DNA from: a bacterium
GTDB taxonomy: Bacteria; Sumerlaeota; Sumerlaeia; SLMS01; JAHLLQ01
Direction: 5' to 3'
DNA length: 64,000 bases
Assembly: GCA_020444065.1 (NCBI GenBank)
Contig: JAHLLQ010000006.1
Span: 1 to 64,000 of the forward strand
A model generated the notes under the pieces. It saw nothing but the letters and a program-made list of their open reading frames with translations, ran no database searches and was not told where the DNA came from. A program made the translations under genes and the position numbers. Position 1 is the first letter of the stretch. Every line of letters begins with the position of its first letter. Positions 35,494 through 44,679 of the stretch are shown here, piece by piece.

Positions 35494-36522
35494 TCAGCGA
35501 CTCGCCTCCGCCTCCAGCATCGCATCGCGCACCACGCGAGTCCAGATCGCGTAGCCGTTCTCGTTCATGTGCAGCATATCCGAACGATACAACTCCGGCC
35601 GCATCTTTCCGTCTTCCGTCAACATCGGCGTCGCTACGTCGATGTAAATCAGACGGTCATCCTTCGCGCATTCGGCAGCCAGCATATCGTTCAACTCCTG
35701 CATCTTCGGCCAGAACTGCTCACGGTTAGGGCTGGGTTTTGTGCTCAGGACGTAGATGTGCGTGTCCTCGCGCGAATCCCAGATCTTCTTGCAGAAAGCC
35801 TGGAACGTGTCCAGAATCGTCTCCGGCTGAACGCCATGGGCAATATCATTGTCACCCTCGTAGAGCAAGACCGTCTGAGGGTTGTACTTCAGGACGATAC
35901 GATCGGCGTAATACAGCGCATCGTTCATCATGCTGCCGCCGAATCCACGAGGAATGATCCGTAACGGATCGAGATCAGACTCGATGGAGTCGTGCCACAT
36001 CCTCATGCTGGATGAACCGACGGCCACGACCGAGTTCGCTGCATAGCGCGCTCGCATGTCGAGTTGTTCAAAAGCACGAATCTCATCTTCCCACCGCGTT
36101 GGATCCGGATAGGGAATATCTGCATCCAGCCCACGGAAAAGAGGGACGGAGTCATGCAGCGTAGCAGCTCCTTCCACAGTGTGGGTCCGATTTCCGGGCA
36201 CACTTCCATCCGGGTTGAGCGCTTCTTTGTCCCAGGAACCTCTCGTGAACTTGTACTCGATTTCCGTCCCTGCAGGAACGGCCAGGGTTGTCGTGAACTT
36301 CCCATCGCGGAACGTCATCTCTTTCTTCGCGGGGTCCCACGGGCCGAGTTCCTCCAGGTTGCCCGTCAAGTAGACGGGCGCCGAATTCGCAGGCGCTTCA
36401 AGAACAAAGGTGATCGGCACTCCCTCCGAGGCTTCCGCGGTGGCGGCCTCCGGCTGCTGAGCTCGCGCGCAAGCCACAAAGAAGATCAGTGCAGTCATTG
36501 AAATCAGAATCGTACGGTTCAT
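35494..36522 (-). CDS. Secreted SGNH/GDSL esterase with N-terminal CBM20-like domain
   Basis: A 342-residue exported protein with signal peptide about 1-21. Residues 33-120 resemble a starch-binding CBM20 domain (VPITFVLEAP...VYLTGNLEELGPWDP, EIEYKFTRGSW). The SGNH hydrolase (about 140-340) has block I VVAVGSSSM with candidate nucleophile Ser171, block II Gly in GFGGS, block III GDND, and block V DMLH...GY with the catalytic Asp/His. It could deacylate an alpha-glucan or other decorated polysaccharide; the substrate is inferred only from the binding domain. It precedes the GT-C-like gene. Confidence 0.85.
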   Translation of the reverse strand: MNRTILISMTALIFFVACARAQQPEAATAEASEGVPITFVLEAPANSAPVYLTGNLEELGPWDPAKKEMTFRDGKFTTTLAVPAGTEIEYKFTRGSWDKEALNPDGSVPGNRTHTVEGAATLHDSVPLFRGLDADIPYPDPTRWEDEIRAFEQLDMRARYAANSVVAVGSSSMRMWHDSIESDLDPLRIIPRGFGGSMMNDALYYADRIVLKYNPQTVLLYEGDNDIAHGVQPETILDTFQAFCKKIWDSREDTHIYVLSTKPSPNREQFWPKMQELNDMLAAECAKDDRLIYIDVATPMLTEDGKMRPELYRSDMLHMNENGYAIWTRVVRDAMLEAEASR

Positions 36523-36676
36523 GGGATTCCTCCGTTCCCCTTCTTTCTAACAGCGCGACCCCACGGGCAAGGCCGAAGGTGCTGATGTCCGCATTCCAAT
36601 TGACGAATGCACACTGCGATCGGGAGAAGGAGACCATGGGAGGCGTACATCCCGCGACGTTGACGGAGTCAAAGAA

Positions 36677-36982
36677 ATGCCAAAAGCATCGGCGGACCGA
36701 GTGGTCTGCGAGACACCCACACCAGGAAAGAAGCCCGTGCGCATCGACCGCTGGAAATACGATGCCATCCGGAAAGCCATACTGAAATCCATCCCGAGGC
36801 ACAGCGAAGGCGTTGCCTGGAAAGAACTTCCAGTCCTTGTCGAAGCGAACCTGAGCGAAGATGAGAAGGACCGCCTGGGTCATGTGGGGTGGTACACGAT
36901 CACGGTGAAGCTCGATCTTGAAGTGAAGGGCGAGATCAAGCGTCTCGAAGGAGTCAAGCCACAGAAGCTCGTTCGGACTTAG
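36677..36982 (+). CDS. DUF6958-like small protein
   Basis: A 101-residue cytoplasmic protein. The segments ETPTPGKKPVRIDRWKYDAI and HVGWYTITVKLDLEVKGEI match my memory of the DUF6958 family, whose members look like small winged-helix proteins and have no known function. The next gene starts 3 bp after its stop, so the two are probably co-transcribed. Family naming is from recall, not a search. Confidence 0.75.
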   Translation: MPKASADRVVCETPTPGKKPVRIDRWKYDAIRKAILKSIPRHSEGVAWKELPVLVEANLSEDEKDRLGHVGWYTITVKLDLEVKGEIKRLEGVKPQKLVRT

Positions 36983-36985
36983 CCG

Positions 36986-37633
36986 ATGCTCATCAAGTGG
37001 ATCCATTGCGAAGTCTCCTCCGAGCAGCGCGATGCCTTTGATCGCGCGCAGCAGCAATGGTCTTCCTTGGCCGATTGCGATGGCTTCATCCTGCAGGTCG
37101 GCGGATGGAACCTGAGGGCGAAGAATGAAGCGTGTGTGATCGGGCTCTGGCGGGATGAAGCAAGCTACTCCGCCTTCATGCGCGACATTCACGACAGCAT
37201 CACTACGATCTCGCATCAGGAAAAGACGTACGATTCCTGCCGGACGGAGAGGTTCGATGTGCAACTCCGAATGGATGGCACTTCCCACAACCTATCAGAG
37301 GGAATCAGCAACGCCGAAGTTCTCCGAATCGCACGATGCAAGTTGAGACCTGGGCGCGAAGAGCGCTTCACAGAAGTGCAAGAATCCATCTGGATTCCTG
37401 GAATGCGCGGCGCAGGGATGTCATGTGGACTCTTTGGAAAGCACAAGAGCGACCCCTCCCCCACCTGTATCGTTATCTCTGCGTGGGAGACTGAGCAGGT
37501 GCATGCAGCGTATGTCGATGGGCCGTTCCGAGATCTCCGCCGGCGGGCAAGTATCGAGGATGATGTCTCGGAACTGAGCGGCGCGCTGGTGAAGCTCCTC
37601 TCCGAATGGACGTGCCTGGGTCAGCGTCCTTAG
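36986..37633 (+). CDS. DUF4937/YdbC-like two-domain ABM-fold protein
   Basis: A 215-residue protein. The N-terminal half (KWIHCEV...FDRAQQQWSSL...FILQVGGW, ACVIGLWRDEASYSAFM) resembles DUF4937/YdbC proteins with a ferredoxin-like dimeric alpha/beta barrel. The second half (VLRIARCKLRPGREERF...IVISAWETEQVHAAYV) looks like a second barrel of the same fold. Similar barrels include monooxygenases and stress-responsive dimers. No catalytic residues can be assigned. Its stop overlaps the rnr stop by 4 bp in a convergent arrangement. Confidence 0.7.
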   Translation: MLIKWIHCEVSSEQRDAFDRAQQQWSSLADCDGFILQVGGWNLRAKNEACVIGLWRDEASYSAFMRDIHDSITTISHQEKTYDSCRTERFDVQLRMDGTSHNLSEGISNAEVLRIARCKLRPGREERFTEVQESIWIPGMRGAGMSCGLFGKHKSDPSPTCIVISAWETEQVHAAYVDGPFRDLRRRASIEDDVSELSGALVKLLSEWTCLGQRP

Positions 37634-39876
37634 CGCTTCTTGCCGCGGCCCTTCTTGGGAGACTTCTTCTTCCCAGTTCGGGGTGGAGCGTATCGGCGCG
37701 ACTTGCCCTTCGAGGCTGCCGGGGTCTCGCCCACGAGTTCCAGATCCAGTTCTCCTTCGAACGGATTCGCGCGCACGATCTTTACACGCACCTCATCGGT
37801 CAGCTTGTACTTCCGCCCAGACTTGCGACCGACCAAACTGATACCCAGATCATCCAGATCGTAGCGATCGTCCGTCATCGTGCGGATGTGAACAAGACCT
37901 TCAACCGAGTAGTGCTCGAGCTCGATGAAGAGGCCGAAGCCCTGAACGCCGGAAATCAGGCCGTTCATCTCGTCGCCTTCGAACTGCTTGATATACTCGG
38001 TCGCCTTGATCTGAGTCGAATCCCACTCGGCGGATTCAGCGACCCGCTCCTGTGTGCTTGTATGATCGGCCAGTTCGGCTATTTCCTCGCGACCATCCGC
38101 ATCGTCCGGATAGGGAAGAGGTTCATTACGCTCCAAAGCACGCAACTGGCGATGCACAACAAGGTCCGGATAGCGGCGAATCGGCGATGTAAAATGGCAG
38201 TAGCACTTCGATGCCAATCCGAAGTGCCCACGATTGTCCGGCGAGTACTCGGCTCGCTTCAGGGCACGTAGCACCATTCGCCGAATAATGTGACCGCCGC
38301 GTCGATCGCCAATCGATTCGATGGCCTTCTGCAACTGATGATGCTGCAAATCGCCATCTCGATTGGTTAGCCGGACGCGAACCCCAAGTGCCTTCAAAAC
38401 GTCTTCCAGCTTCGCAATGCGATCCGGATCGGCCGGTTCGTGAATTCGGTAGAGAGCCGGTGCCTGCTTCTTCGCCAGGAATTCCGCAACCGCCTCATTG
38501 GCGGCAAGCATGCAGTGCTCGACAAGGCGATGTGCCTCGAAACGCTCGGAGTAGCGCATGTCTTCGACTTCTCCGGTCTCGTGGAACATGATCTCCGTTT
38601 CCGGAATATCCAGGTCGAGGGAGCCGTTGCGCTCGCGCATGCTCCGCAACGTGCGCGAGCAATCGCGAAGCATAAACAGATCCTCGATGCAATCGCCGAA
38701 CTCCTCCTTCTTGGCCTCCGGCGTGTCCTCCAGAATCGCCTGCGCTTCCTCGTACGTCAGCCGATGATCGCTGTGGATGACGGAGGAATAGAACTTCGTT
38801 TTTCCAAAGGTCCCATCCGGCTTGATGATCATCTCTGCCGTCATGGTGAAGCGATCGACGTGCGGATTCAGGCTGCAGAGATCATTCGAGAGACGCTCCG
38901 GCAACATTGGAACGACTCGGTCGACTGGATACACGGAAGTCGCGCGGGCGCGGGCCTCCTCGTCAATCGTATCATTCGGCCTGACAAAGTAAGAAACATC
39001 GGCGATGTGAACCCACAGTCGCCAGCAATCGCCCTCTTTTTCAATGCTCAGCGCGTCGTCGAAATCCTTTGCCGTGGCGGGATCGATGGTGATTGTCTTC
39101 AGCTCGCGCAGGTCGTGGCGGATCTTCAGTTCCTCATCCAGATTCATCTCGAGTTCGGAAGCAGCCTTCTCGACCGAAGGAGGAAATTCCGGAACGATCC
39201 CGCGATCGCGCAGCAGCAACAGAACGTCGATGCCGCGTTCGTGCGACGCACCGAGGCGTTCTTTGATCTTCCCGCGCAACGGCTGATCGGTCGACGTGAA
39301 GTCGGTGATTTCCACCATGACCCAATCGAAGTTGGAAATGCCAAGTTCCTTCGGCGGCATCGCGACTTCGATGCGACGCTGGATGGACTTGTCGCGCGGG
39401 ATGACTTCGCCGCGCGTCCGGTCGGACTGCTGGAACATGCCGGCAAGTTCCGTGCGCGCGCGTTCCAGAACGTCGACGATGCGGCCGCGCAATCCGCGCG
39501 AAGTTCGCCGTGTCAGTTCGACGGCCACCGTGTCGCCATCGAGCGCGTCGGCCAGGTCTTCCTCGAAGACCATCACGTCGCGTTCGCCTTCGGCGGCTTC
39601 CGCGCTGTGCGGATCGAGGCGAACAAAACCATTTCCGCTCGAAACGACCTGGACCAGACCGATCAGGACCTTGCTCTGTGTTTTGCGTGAGACAACGCGC
39701 CAGTTCTTGCCGCCAACGCGTTCGATTCTGCCAGTGCGATCCAGCTTGCGGAGCGTGATTTGCAGATCGCGTCGCTCCGCAGAGTGCAAATTCAAGTCGC
39801 GCATCATCTCTCGCAGCGACATCGTTCCATGCGCCTTGCTGAGCAGGTGCAGGAGTTCTTTCTCATTTATGGGCAT
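37630..39876 (-). CDS. rnr: Ribonuclease R
   Basis: A 748-residue 3'-5' exoribonuclease. In order it has a winged-helix N-terminus (about 5-60), cold-shock/OB domains (about 70-230), and an RNB catalytic domain with DPATAKDFDDAL, whose aspartates bind the catalytic metal. RIHEPAD and HFTSPIRRYPDL follow. An S1 domain contains ISGVQGFGLFIEL, and a very basic tail ends KKSPKKGRGKKR. RNase R degrades structured RNA and works in rRNA and mRNA turnover. The ATG at 39876 comes 2 nt after the upstream gene's stop. It is the last gene of a four-gene minus-strand operon. Confidence 0.95.
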   Translation of the reverse strand: MPINEKELLHLLSKAHGTMSLREMMRDLNLHSAERRDLQITLRKLDRTGRIERVGGKNWRVVSRKTQSKVLIGLVQVVSSGNGFVRLDPHSAEAAEGERDVMVFEEDLADALDGDTVAVELTRRTSRGLRGRIVDVLERARTELAGMFQQSDRTRGEVIPRDKSIQRRIEVAMPPKELGISNFDWVMVEITDFTSTDQPLRGKIKERLGASHERGIDVLLLLRDRGIVPEFPPSVEKAASELEMNLDEELKIRHDLRELKTITIDPATAKDFDDALSIEKEGDCWRLWVHIADVSYFVRPNDTIDEEARARATSVYPVDRVVPMLPERLSNDLCSLNPHVDRFTMTAEMIIKPDGTFGKTKFYSSVIHSDHRLTYEEAQAILEDTPEAKKEEFGDCIEDLFMLRDCSRTLRSMRERNGSLDLDIPETEIMFHETGEVEDMRYSERFEAHRLVEHCMLAANEAVAEFLAKKQAPALYRIHEPADPDRIAKLEDVLKALGVRVRLTNRDGDLQHHQLQKAIESIGDRRGGHIIRRMVLRALKRAEYSPDNRGHFGLASKCYCHFTSPIRRYPDLVVHRQLRALERNEPLPYPDDADGREEIAELADHTSTQERVAESAEWDSTQIKATEYIKQFEGDEMNGLISGVQGFGLFIELEHYSVEGLVHIRTMTDDRYDLDDLGISLVGRKSGRKYKLTDEVRVKIVRANPFEGELDLELVGETPAASKGKSRRYAPPRTGKKKSPKKGRGKKR

Positions 39877-39878
39877 TC

Positions 39879-41624
39879 TCAAAAACCTCTAGTCGGGGAC
39901 GGCTCATCGGTCATGACGGGCAAAGGGATCCCCTTGTCGGCGCTCCACTTACATTCCCGCCAACGCAGGATGGAGCGCCCCTCATATTCAAATAAACCGA
40001 AGATGTATTCGGTGTTCCCGATTCTTCTTAGGCGAAATGCGCGCCAATCCTCCGGGAAATCAACGTCAAAGGGCTGCCAGTGGCGCAACGGATCGGCGGA
40101 GACCCAGACGCGGTGCGGGTCATCCGTGGTCATATAGTAGAGCTCTCCGCGATGGGAGAGAGCAATGTGCCTCGTGTTCGTCGGCAGTTGATTCGGAACT
40201 GCGCCCGCCTCGACCCAGTAGCGAATATCGGGCGAGACAAACGAAAGCAATCGCGGCTTCTTCCCACCGACCTGCGTCCAGGAAAGCAGCGCGTAACTGT
40301 CTCCATAATCGACGACGCTGTTCCCGCGCATGGCGAAAGGCTCCCCATCGACTTTCCCTGATAATGCTGCACCGGGCTCCAGAATCGGGTTTGCGGGAAC
40401 CGGCCGGAACACTCCCGATCCTGCACTGCCGGCCATGCTGATCGATTCAATGCCTTGCGCCGAAAGGCCCGAAAGAAAGACCGCCATCAGGCCTTCCCTT
40501 CTCCCGATTCCAATGGACTGGAATCCGCCTTCCCAGGAATGGCCATAGGCTGGAACGCGCCAAACGTCGCGCGACTCGAATTTGCCTGTGTAAGGACTCA
40601 AGATGTTCGCGACGACGTCGTGACTTGCAGTCGCTGCAAGTTGCGGCTCTTCGTGACTATAGAGATCATCGAGAATGGCAACGACCAGCATGTCGCCGCC
40701 GGATTCCGCGATCTCATAGTCGCGGATCGATCGGAATGGCTGTTCGAATTGGCCGTGGACACGACCGGGTGGAAGGATCTGCAGGATGCGCCGATCCAGG
40801 ACAGCGTACTTTTGACCTTCGAGATGAAGAAGCAGTCGGACATCGCGCGTATCACCGGCCTCGCCGTAATTGGGCAGCGTGAAGGTGCGCGTATACAGCG
40901 AGGCGTCCTCTGCCTTTTCGACATCGAGCTTCATGTCCGCAATGGGCCGCCCATCCAGAAGGAGCTTCATGTCCCTACCACCGCCTCGAACAGCAAGCAC
41001 TCCCGGCAGAACGACACTGACTTGCTGCGTGACGGTATTGGCTCCCGCCGGCATGGTGTAGTTTGGAACCAAGGCGCGGAAGGGGCTGGCTTGGATCACT
41101 TCCGAATCTGAGAGCAGTCTCGCGTCGATAATTCGCGGATTGGAGATAATCACTGGTTCTGACTTGAACGGCGTGTCGGGAATGAACTGAGTGGCCAATG
41201 TGAAGCTGGTCAGGTCAGTCGCCCGGCCGACGCGCTGCTTCAGCATCCAACGGACCTTTCCTTCAGCATTAGAAATCCGTCGCGCCGGGAAAACCTCGAA
41301 GCGATCCCCCGCCATCGAACCCGTCAGCACGAGCGCCACGGTGGCGGACGTCGAGACGGTGACCTCGAGGATATTGGCTTCATCATGAAGAACTGGTCCC
41401 GGGGTATCGAGAACGATCTGCGGCGAGGGCATCAAGCCGATGCCCGGCGCGCTTGCCTCGACGCTCCAACTGCTCGCTGAACCGGCCGCCTCAGGCAATT
41501 CACCAGAAAGTCGACCCGTCAGCGGGAATTGGAAGTCCTCGTAGTCTATTGCGTTGACCGACGCATGGCCGCCAAGAGGGAGGAGCAGGAAGAGAACGCT
41601 GAGGAGAGAGTAGAGCAACTTCAT
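39879..41624 (-). CDS. Exported protein of unknown function
   Basis: A 581-residue protein with signal peptide about 1-22 (LLLPLGGHA). No family is recognised. It is rich in beta strands. Residues about 30-290 look like two jelly-roll/Ig-like parts, and about 300-560 have propeller-like segments (DMLVVAILDD, SYALLSWTQVGGKKPRLLSFVSPD, YYMTTDDPHRVWVSADPLRHW). These resemble sialidase- or glycosidase-type propellers, but no Asp-box or catalytic residue set is clear. It lies 12 bp downstream of a GT-C transferase and just before rnr in one operon. Confidence 0.75.
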   Translation of the reverse strand: MKLLYSLLSVLFLLLPLGGHASVNAIDYEDFQFPLTGRLSGELPEAAGSASSWSVEASAPGIGLMPSPQIVLDTPGPVLHDEANILEVTVSTSATVALVLTGSMAGDRFEVFPARRISNAEGKVRWMLKQRVGRATDLTSFTLATQFIPDTPFKSEPVIISNPRIIDARLLSDSEVIQASPFRALVPNYTMPAGANTVTQQVSVVLPGVLAVRGGGRDMKLLLDGRPIADMKLDVEKAEDASLYTRTFTLPNYGEAGDTRDVRLLLHLEGQKYAVLDRRILQILPPGRVHGQFEQPFRSIRDYEIAESGGDMLVVAILDDLYSHEEPQLAATASHDVVANILSPYTGKFESRDVWRVPAYGHSWEGGFQSIGIGRREGLMAVFLSGLSAQGIESISMAGSAGSGVFRPVPANPILEPGAALSGKVDGEPFAMRGNSVVDYGDSYALLSWTQVGGKKPRLLSFVSPDIRYWVEAGAVPNQLPTNTRHIALSHRGELYYMTTDDPHRVWVSADPLRHWQPFDVDFPEDWRAFRLRRIGNTEYIFGLFEYEGRSILRWRECKWSADKGIPLPVMTDEPSPTRGF

Positions 41625-41636
41625 GAATTCACCTTA

Positions 41637-43628
41637 TCAGTTTTGATCAGTAGCTGTGTTCGCAGAAGCGGGAATGGGGGCGACCCAAATCTCTGAAACC
41701 GGGCCGACCGGAATTGTGCGAATCGCGTTTCGGCGACACAACACAAGGAACTCGTACAACACGCGCCGATTCCGAGTATCCAGACCCGCGAAACGGATCG
41801 ATGGATAGGCAGCCATTGCACGGTCGACTTCGTTCGGCATGGATCGCATCCCGATCTCGCCCATCAATCGAGAACCCTCCAGTCCGCCGTAGAAATCCAC
41901 AAGACGACCGAACTCGAACTCGTTGACGAAGAGCATTGTCAGACCTTGCTCTCGCAGGCGATTGGCAAAGTCGTCGGCCGAATCGCTCGCCTTCAGATCC
42001 TCCGACCAGGTTGGAACATCCCAAACCGTGCAGACGTTTGATGCTTCAGGAAACAGTCGGCTGCGGGCTTCGAAGACGAGAAGCGGCGCACCGTCGCCTG
42101 AGGACTCCCGAGTCGCCATCAGCAACTCCACGGGGATGATCTTGTTCCGATCCCAGATTTCATCGGCCCTGGCGACCGCCAGAGGGCGTTCCTCCAACAT
42201 CGTGCTGAGCAGCAGCAATCCCAATGCGCCAGCACCTGCGAACTGCAGTGGCCGCGCCCCTCGGACAAACGTCGCTCGCGCCGCCACAGCAGTCGCCAGC
42301 CCGATGGCCGGGAGCACAAACCGGTCCGGGTTCAAACCCACCAGCAGCCAGGCCCCATAGCCCGCAGCGGCAGCGAATAGCAGCAGCCGCGGCGCGGGCC
42401 GACGCAGAGCGACTCCGCCCAGCGCGGCAAGGAGCAGAACGCTGATCGGGAGGAATGGAATGGCGTAGCCGAACACGGTGGTTCGCGTGAATGCCGCCTC
42501 CCAATACTCGGCCGAGATAGGCGAACGCGGGTGATGCTGCTCCACGACGAACGCGGCCTGCTCGGCAGACCAGCCGGGCGCTTCGCCCTTGAACGGATGT
42601 AGCGGATTGCCGGCCAGGGCGGTTGAGCGAACAAACCATAAGCCCAGTCCTGTCAGAATTCCAATCGAGACAATTGCTCCGACCATGACGGCCCTTCGTG
42701 CGTCCGGACTATGTCTCTGGCGCAGCCCCCCGATCACCGCAACCATACCCAAAGGCACAGCAACGATCCCGAGGGCGGAGAACTTCACCGCCGCCGCCGT
42801 GCCCGCGAAGAAACCGGCGAGAAGAAGGGCGCTGAGCCTTGGCCGAGTTGGAGCCAGGGCGGACAAGAGGCGTTCGAAAGCCGCCAATGCGAACATCGCC
42901 GTCAGCAGATCCGAATGGGCATTCAACTGACCGGCCCAGACGATCGGGTGCCACGCATAAAGCGCCACCGCGGCCCACCGGCCCCGTCGACGTGCGCCCA
43001 ATTGACCAGCCAATCGGCCACACAGAAGCGACCCAGCCACGACTGCCAACCAGATCAGTACGCGGATACCCGGATCGTCCAGAGTTGAACTCCGATCGGA
43101 AAGCGCCGGCGCGTACAGCAGCGATGCCGCCTGTGGCAGGCGGCTGTAGAAATCGCCCGGAACGTACCGCAGGCCAGTGTCTCCGGCGACGGCATGTGCC
43201 AGCGGCAGATGATAACTGAGGATGTCGTAGGAAACATGTGGCTTCGGCAGAAGGGGCACGCCCGCCAGCCAGCCAAGGATCGCCACGCCGAGAAGAACAA
43301 CCGCGAGGCGATCGCGCAAAAGCTCTCGGCCAGGCAGGAATTGCGGGAACCCGCGCTTCAGAGATCCCAAAGCAAATCCAGCGATGCCAACAACCGACAA
43401 TCCCCACGCGAACGGAACAACCAGCCCGAAGAGCGCCCCCGCGAAGAGGACGGGAACGGCCACAGCCGCACCGAGGGCGAAGCAGACACTCCAAGGAATG
43501 CGGGCATGCGGGCGACGCTCCATGATCCGCCAGATCGCCAGCCCCCATGCGAGAAGTCCCGCACCCCAGAGCGCGGCGCGTATCAAATCGAGAGGTTGGG
43601 TGTCCAGATGGAGAATCTCAGAGGGCAC
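41637..43628 (-). CDS. GT-C (ArnT/PMT-like) membrane glycosyltransferase
   Basis: A 663-residue protein with about 12-13 membrane helices and a soluble C-terminal domain (about 500-655). The first large periplasmic loop has HVSYDILSYHLPLA with an Asp that may be catalytic, as in GT39/ArnT-type enzymes. AWHPIVWAGQLNAHSDLLTAMF is typical of the family. It probably uses a polyprenyl-phosphate sugar. The proposed GTG start overlaps the end of the upstream mqnA-like gene by 11 bp, and its ribosome-binding site is weak, so the exact start is uncertain. Confidence 0.8.
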   Translation of the reverse strand: MPSEILHLDTQPLDLIRAALWGAGLLAWGLAIWRIMERRPHARIPWSVCFALGAAVAVPVLFAGALFGLVVPFAWGLSVVGIAGFALGSLKRGFPQFLPGRELLRDRLAVVLLGVAILGWLAGVPLLPKPHVSYDILSYHLPLAHAVAGDTGLRYVPGDFYSRLPQAASLLYAPALSDRSSTLDDPGIRVLIWLAVVAGSLLCGRLAGQLGARRRGRWAAVALYAWHPIVWAGQLNAHSDLLTAMFALAAFERLLSALAPTRPRLSALLLAGFFAGTAAAVKFSALGIVAVPLGMVAVIGGLRQRHSPDARRAVMVGAIVSIGILTGLGLWFVRSTALAGNPLHPFKGEAPGWSAEQAAFVVEQHHPRSPISAEYWEAAFTRTTVFGYAIPFLPISVLLLAALGGVALRRPAPRLLLFAAAAGYGAWLLVGLNPDRFVLPAIGLATAVAARATFVRGARPLQFAGAGALGLLLLSTMLEERPLAVARADEIWDRNKIIPVELLMATRESSGDGAPLLVFEARSRLFPEASNVCTVWDVPTWSEDLKASDSADDFANRLREQGLTMLFVNEFEFGRLVDFYGGLEGSRLMGEIGMRSMPNEVDRAMAAYPSIRFAGLDTRNRRVLYEFLVLCRRNAIRTIPVGPVSEIWVAPIPASANTATDQN

Positions 43629-44484
43629 GGTTCACAGGGCGATAGACAGAGAAGTGAGGCGTTCCCGGAAGCAACCGGGCCTGGCCCAGTTCCTTCACAT
43701 AGGTTCGCAGCCCCGCAATCTCCGGCTCGCCCAGCGGTGTGCGCAAGGCATGTTGATAAATCTTGGTCATGATATTCGGCGGCAAGGTCAGGCGTTCGGC
43801 CTCTTTCTGGGCAATCATCGCCGCCTCGTTCGTGTTCAGATGGGCCAGGTCGGTGAGTTCCTGATCCAGGTTGTACAGATTAATTCCGCGGCGGCAGGCC
43901 CAGACGTGCATCACGTAAGGCGCGTTCGTCTGGCTGAACCAGCCCTGGCTCAGGTCCCAGGCCCAGGAAAAGGCCGACCGCCGAGCCAGCAATGCGTTCT
44001 CCCCCGCCAGAATGTACGCATCGTGTGGATCGCTATCGAAATTGAACCTACGCGCATCCAGGGGAACCTTCGACTGGGTGAACTGCGGATGCTGGCCGAT
44101 CTGGCGCGGCAGCAGGAGCTCTGCAAGCAACCCCGCACCGAGGTCGTTCTGGTCGACGAGGACTCGGCGGATTTCGGTCGGGAGCCCCTTCGAGAGGACC
44201 AGGAACATATTCGCCGAAGAAACCGTCGAAATGCCCGCGCCCTTCAGCATGTTCAGATTCGGCGTGGTCAGGAAATCGCTCGTCGGCAACAGCGCCACGT
44301 CGAGCACTTCATGCTTCAGCCCCTCGAGCAAATCGTCGCGCGAGTACTGCTGCGATATCACCGGCGTCCGCACGGCTTCGATGCCGCGGACCAGCGCTCT
44401 GGTCGTAAAATCGTCGAAGTATCCCAGCTTCAATCGCAGGGAACCGGGCGAAACCCGCGTCGTTGTGCCCCCGGGGGTGCGCAT
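43618..44484 (-). CDS. MqnA-like chorismate dehydratase (futalosine menaquinone pathway)
   Basis: A 288-residue periplasmic-binding-protein-fold protein without a signal peptide. It contains RLKLGYFDDFTTRALVRGIE, LDVALLPTSDFL, TEIRRVLVD, DAYILAGENALL and WAWDLSQGWFSQTNAPYVMHVWA. This order (LDVALxPS, RxVxxD, L.IGDxAL, DLGxxWxxxTGxPFVxAVWA) is that of MqnA/MqnD proteins. MqnA removes water from chorismate to start menaquinone synthesis. The sequence is somewhat divergent, so it could be an MqnA paralogue. GGAG lies 10 nt before the ATG. It leads the operon ending in rnr. Confidence 0.7.
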   Translation of the reverse strand: MRTPGGTTTRVSPGSLRLKLGYFDDFTTRALVRGIEAVRTPVISQQYSRDDLLEGLKHEVLDVALLPTSDFLTTPNLNMLKGAGISTVSSANMFLVLSKGLPTEIRRVLVDQNDLGAGLLAELLLPRQIGQHPQFTQSKVPLDARRFNFDSDPHDAYILAGENALLARRSAFSWAWDLSQGWFSQTNAPYVMHVWACRRGINLYNLDQELTDLAHLNTNEAAMIAQKEAERLTLPPNIMTKIYQHALRTPLGEPEIAGLRTYVKELGQARLLPGTPHFSVYRPVNRAL

Positions 44485-44679
44485 GCGTAACTGACTCCTA
44501 TATCCGAAACAGTGTCAGATCGTGTCGACCGTGTCATGGACAAAAATCCAAGGGAGGGCGTAAAGGGAAAATCTGGACAGTGTCTTTGGAACAGGAGTCA
44601 ATACGCGTTGACCATTGGCCCAATGCAAGGTTCACTGGCTGTGCGGTCAGTCAACTTGAGAAGGCAGAGGAGAATGGGG

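Noticed and set aside
38440-39690. 416-residue plus-strand open frame across rnr
   Set aside because: Shadow of RNase R, whose motifs are unambiguous on the minus strand.
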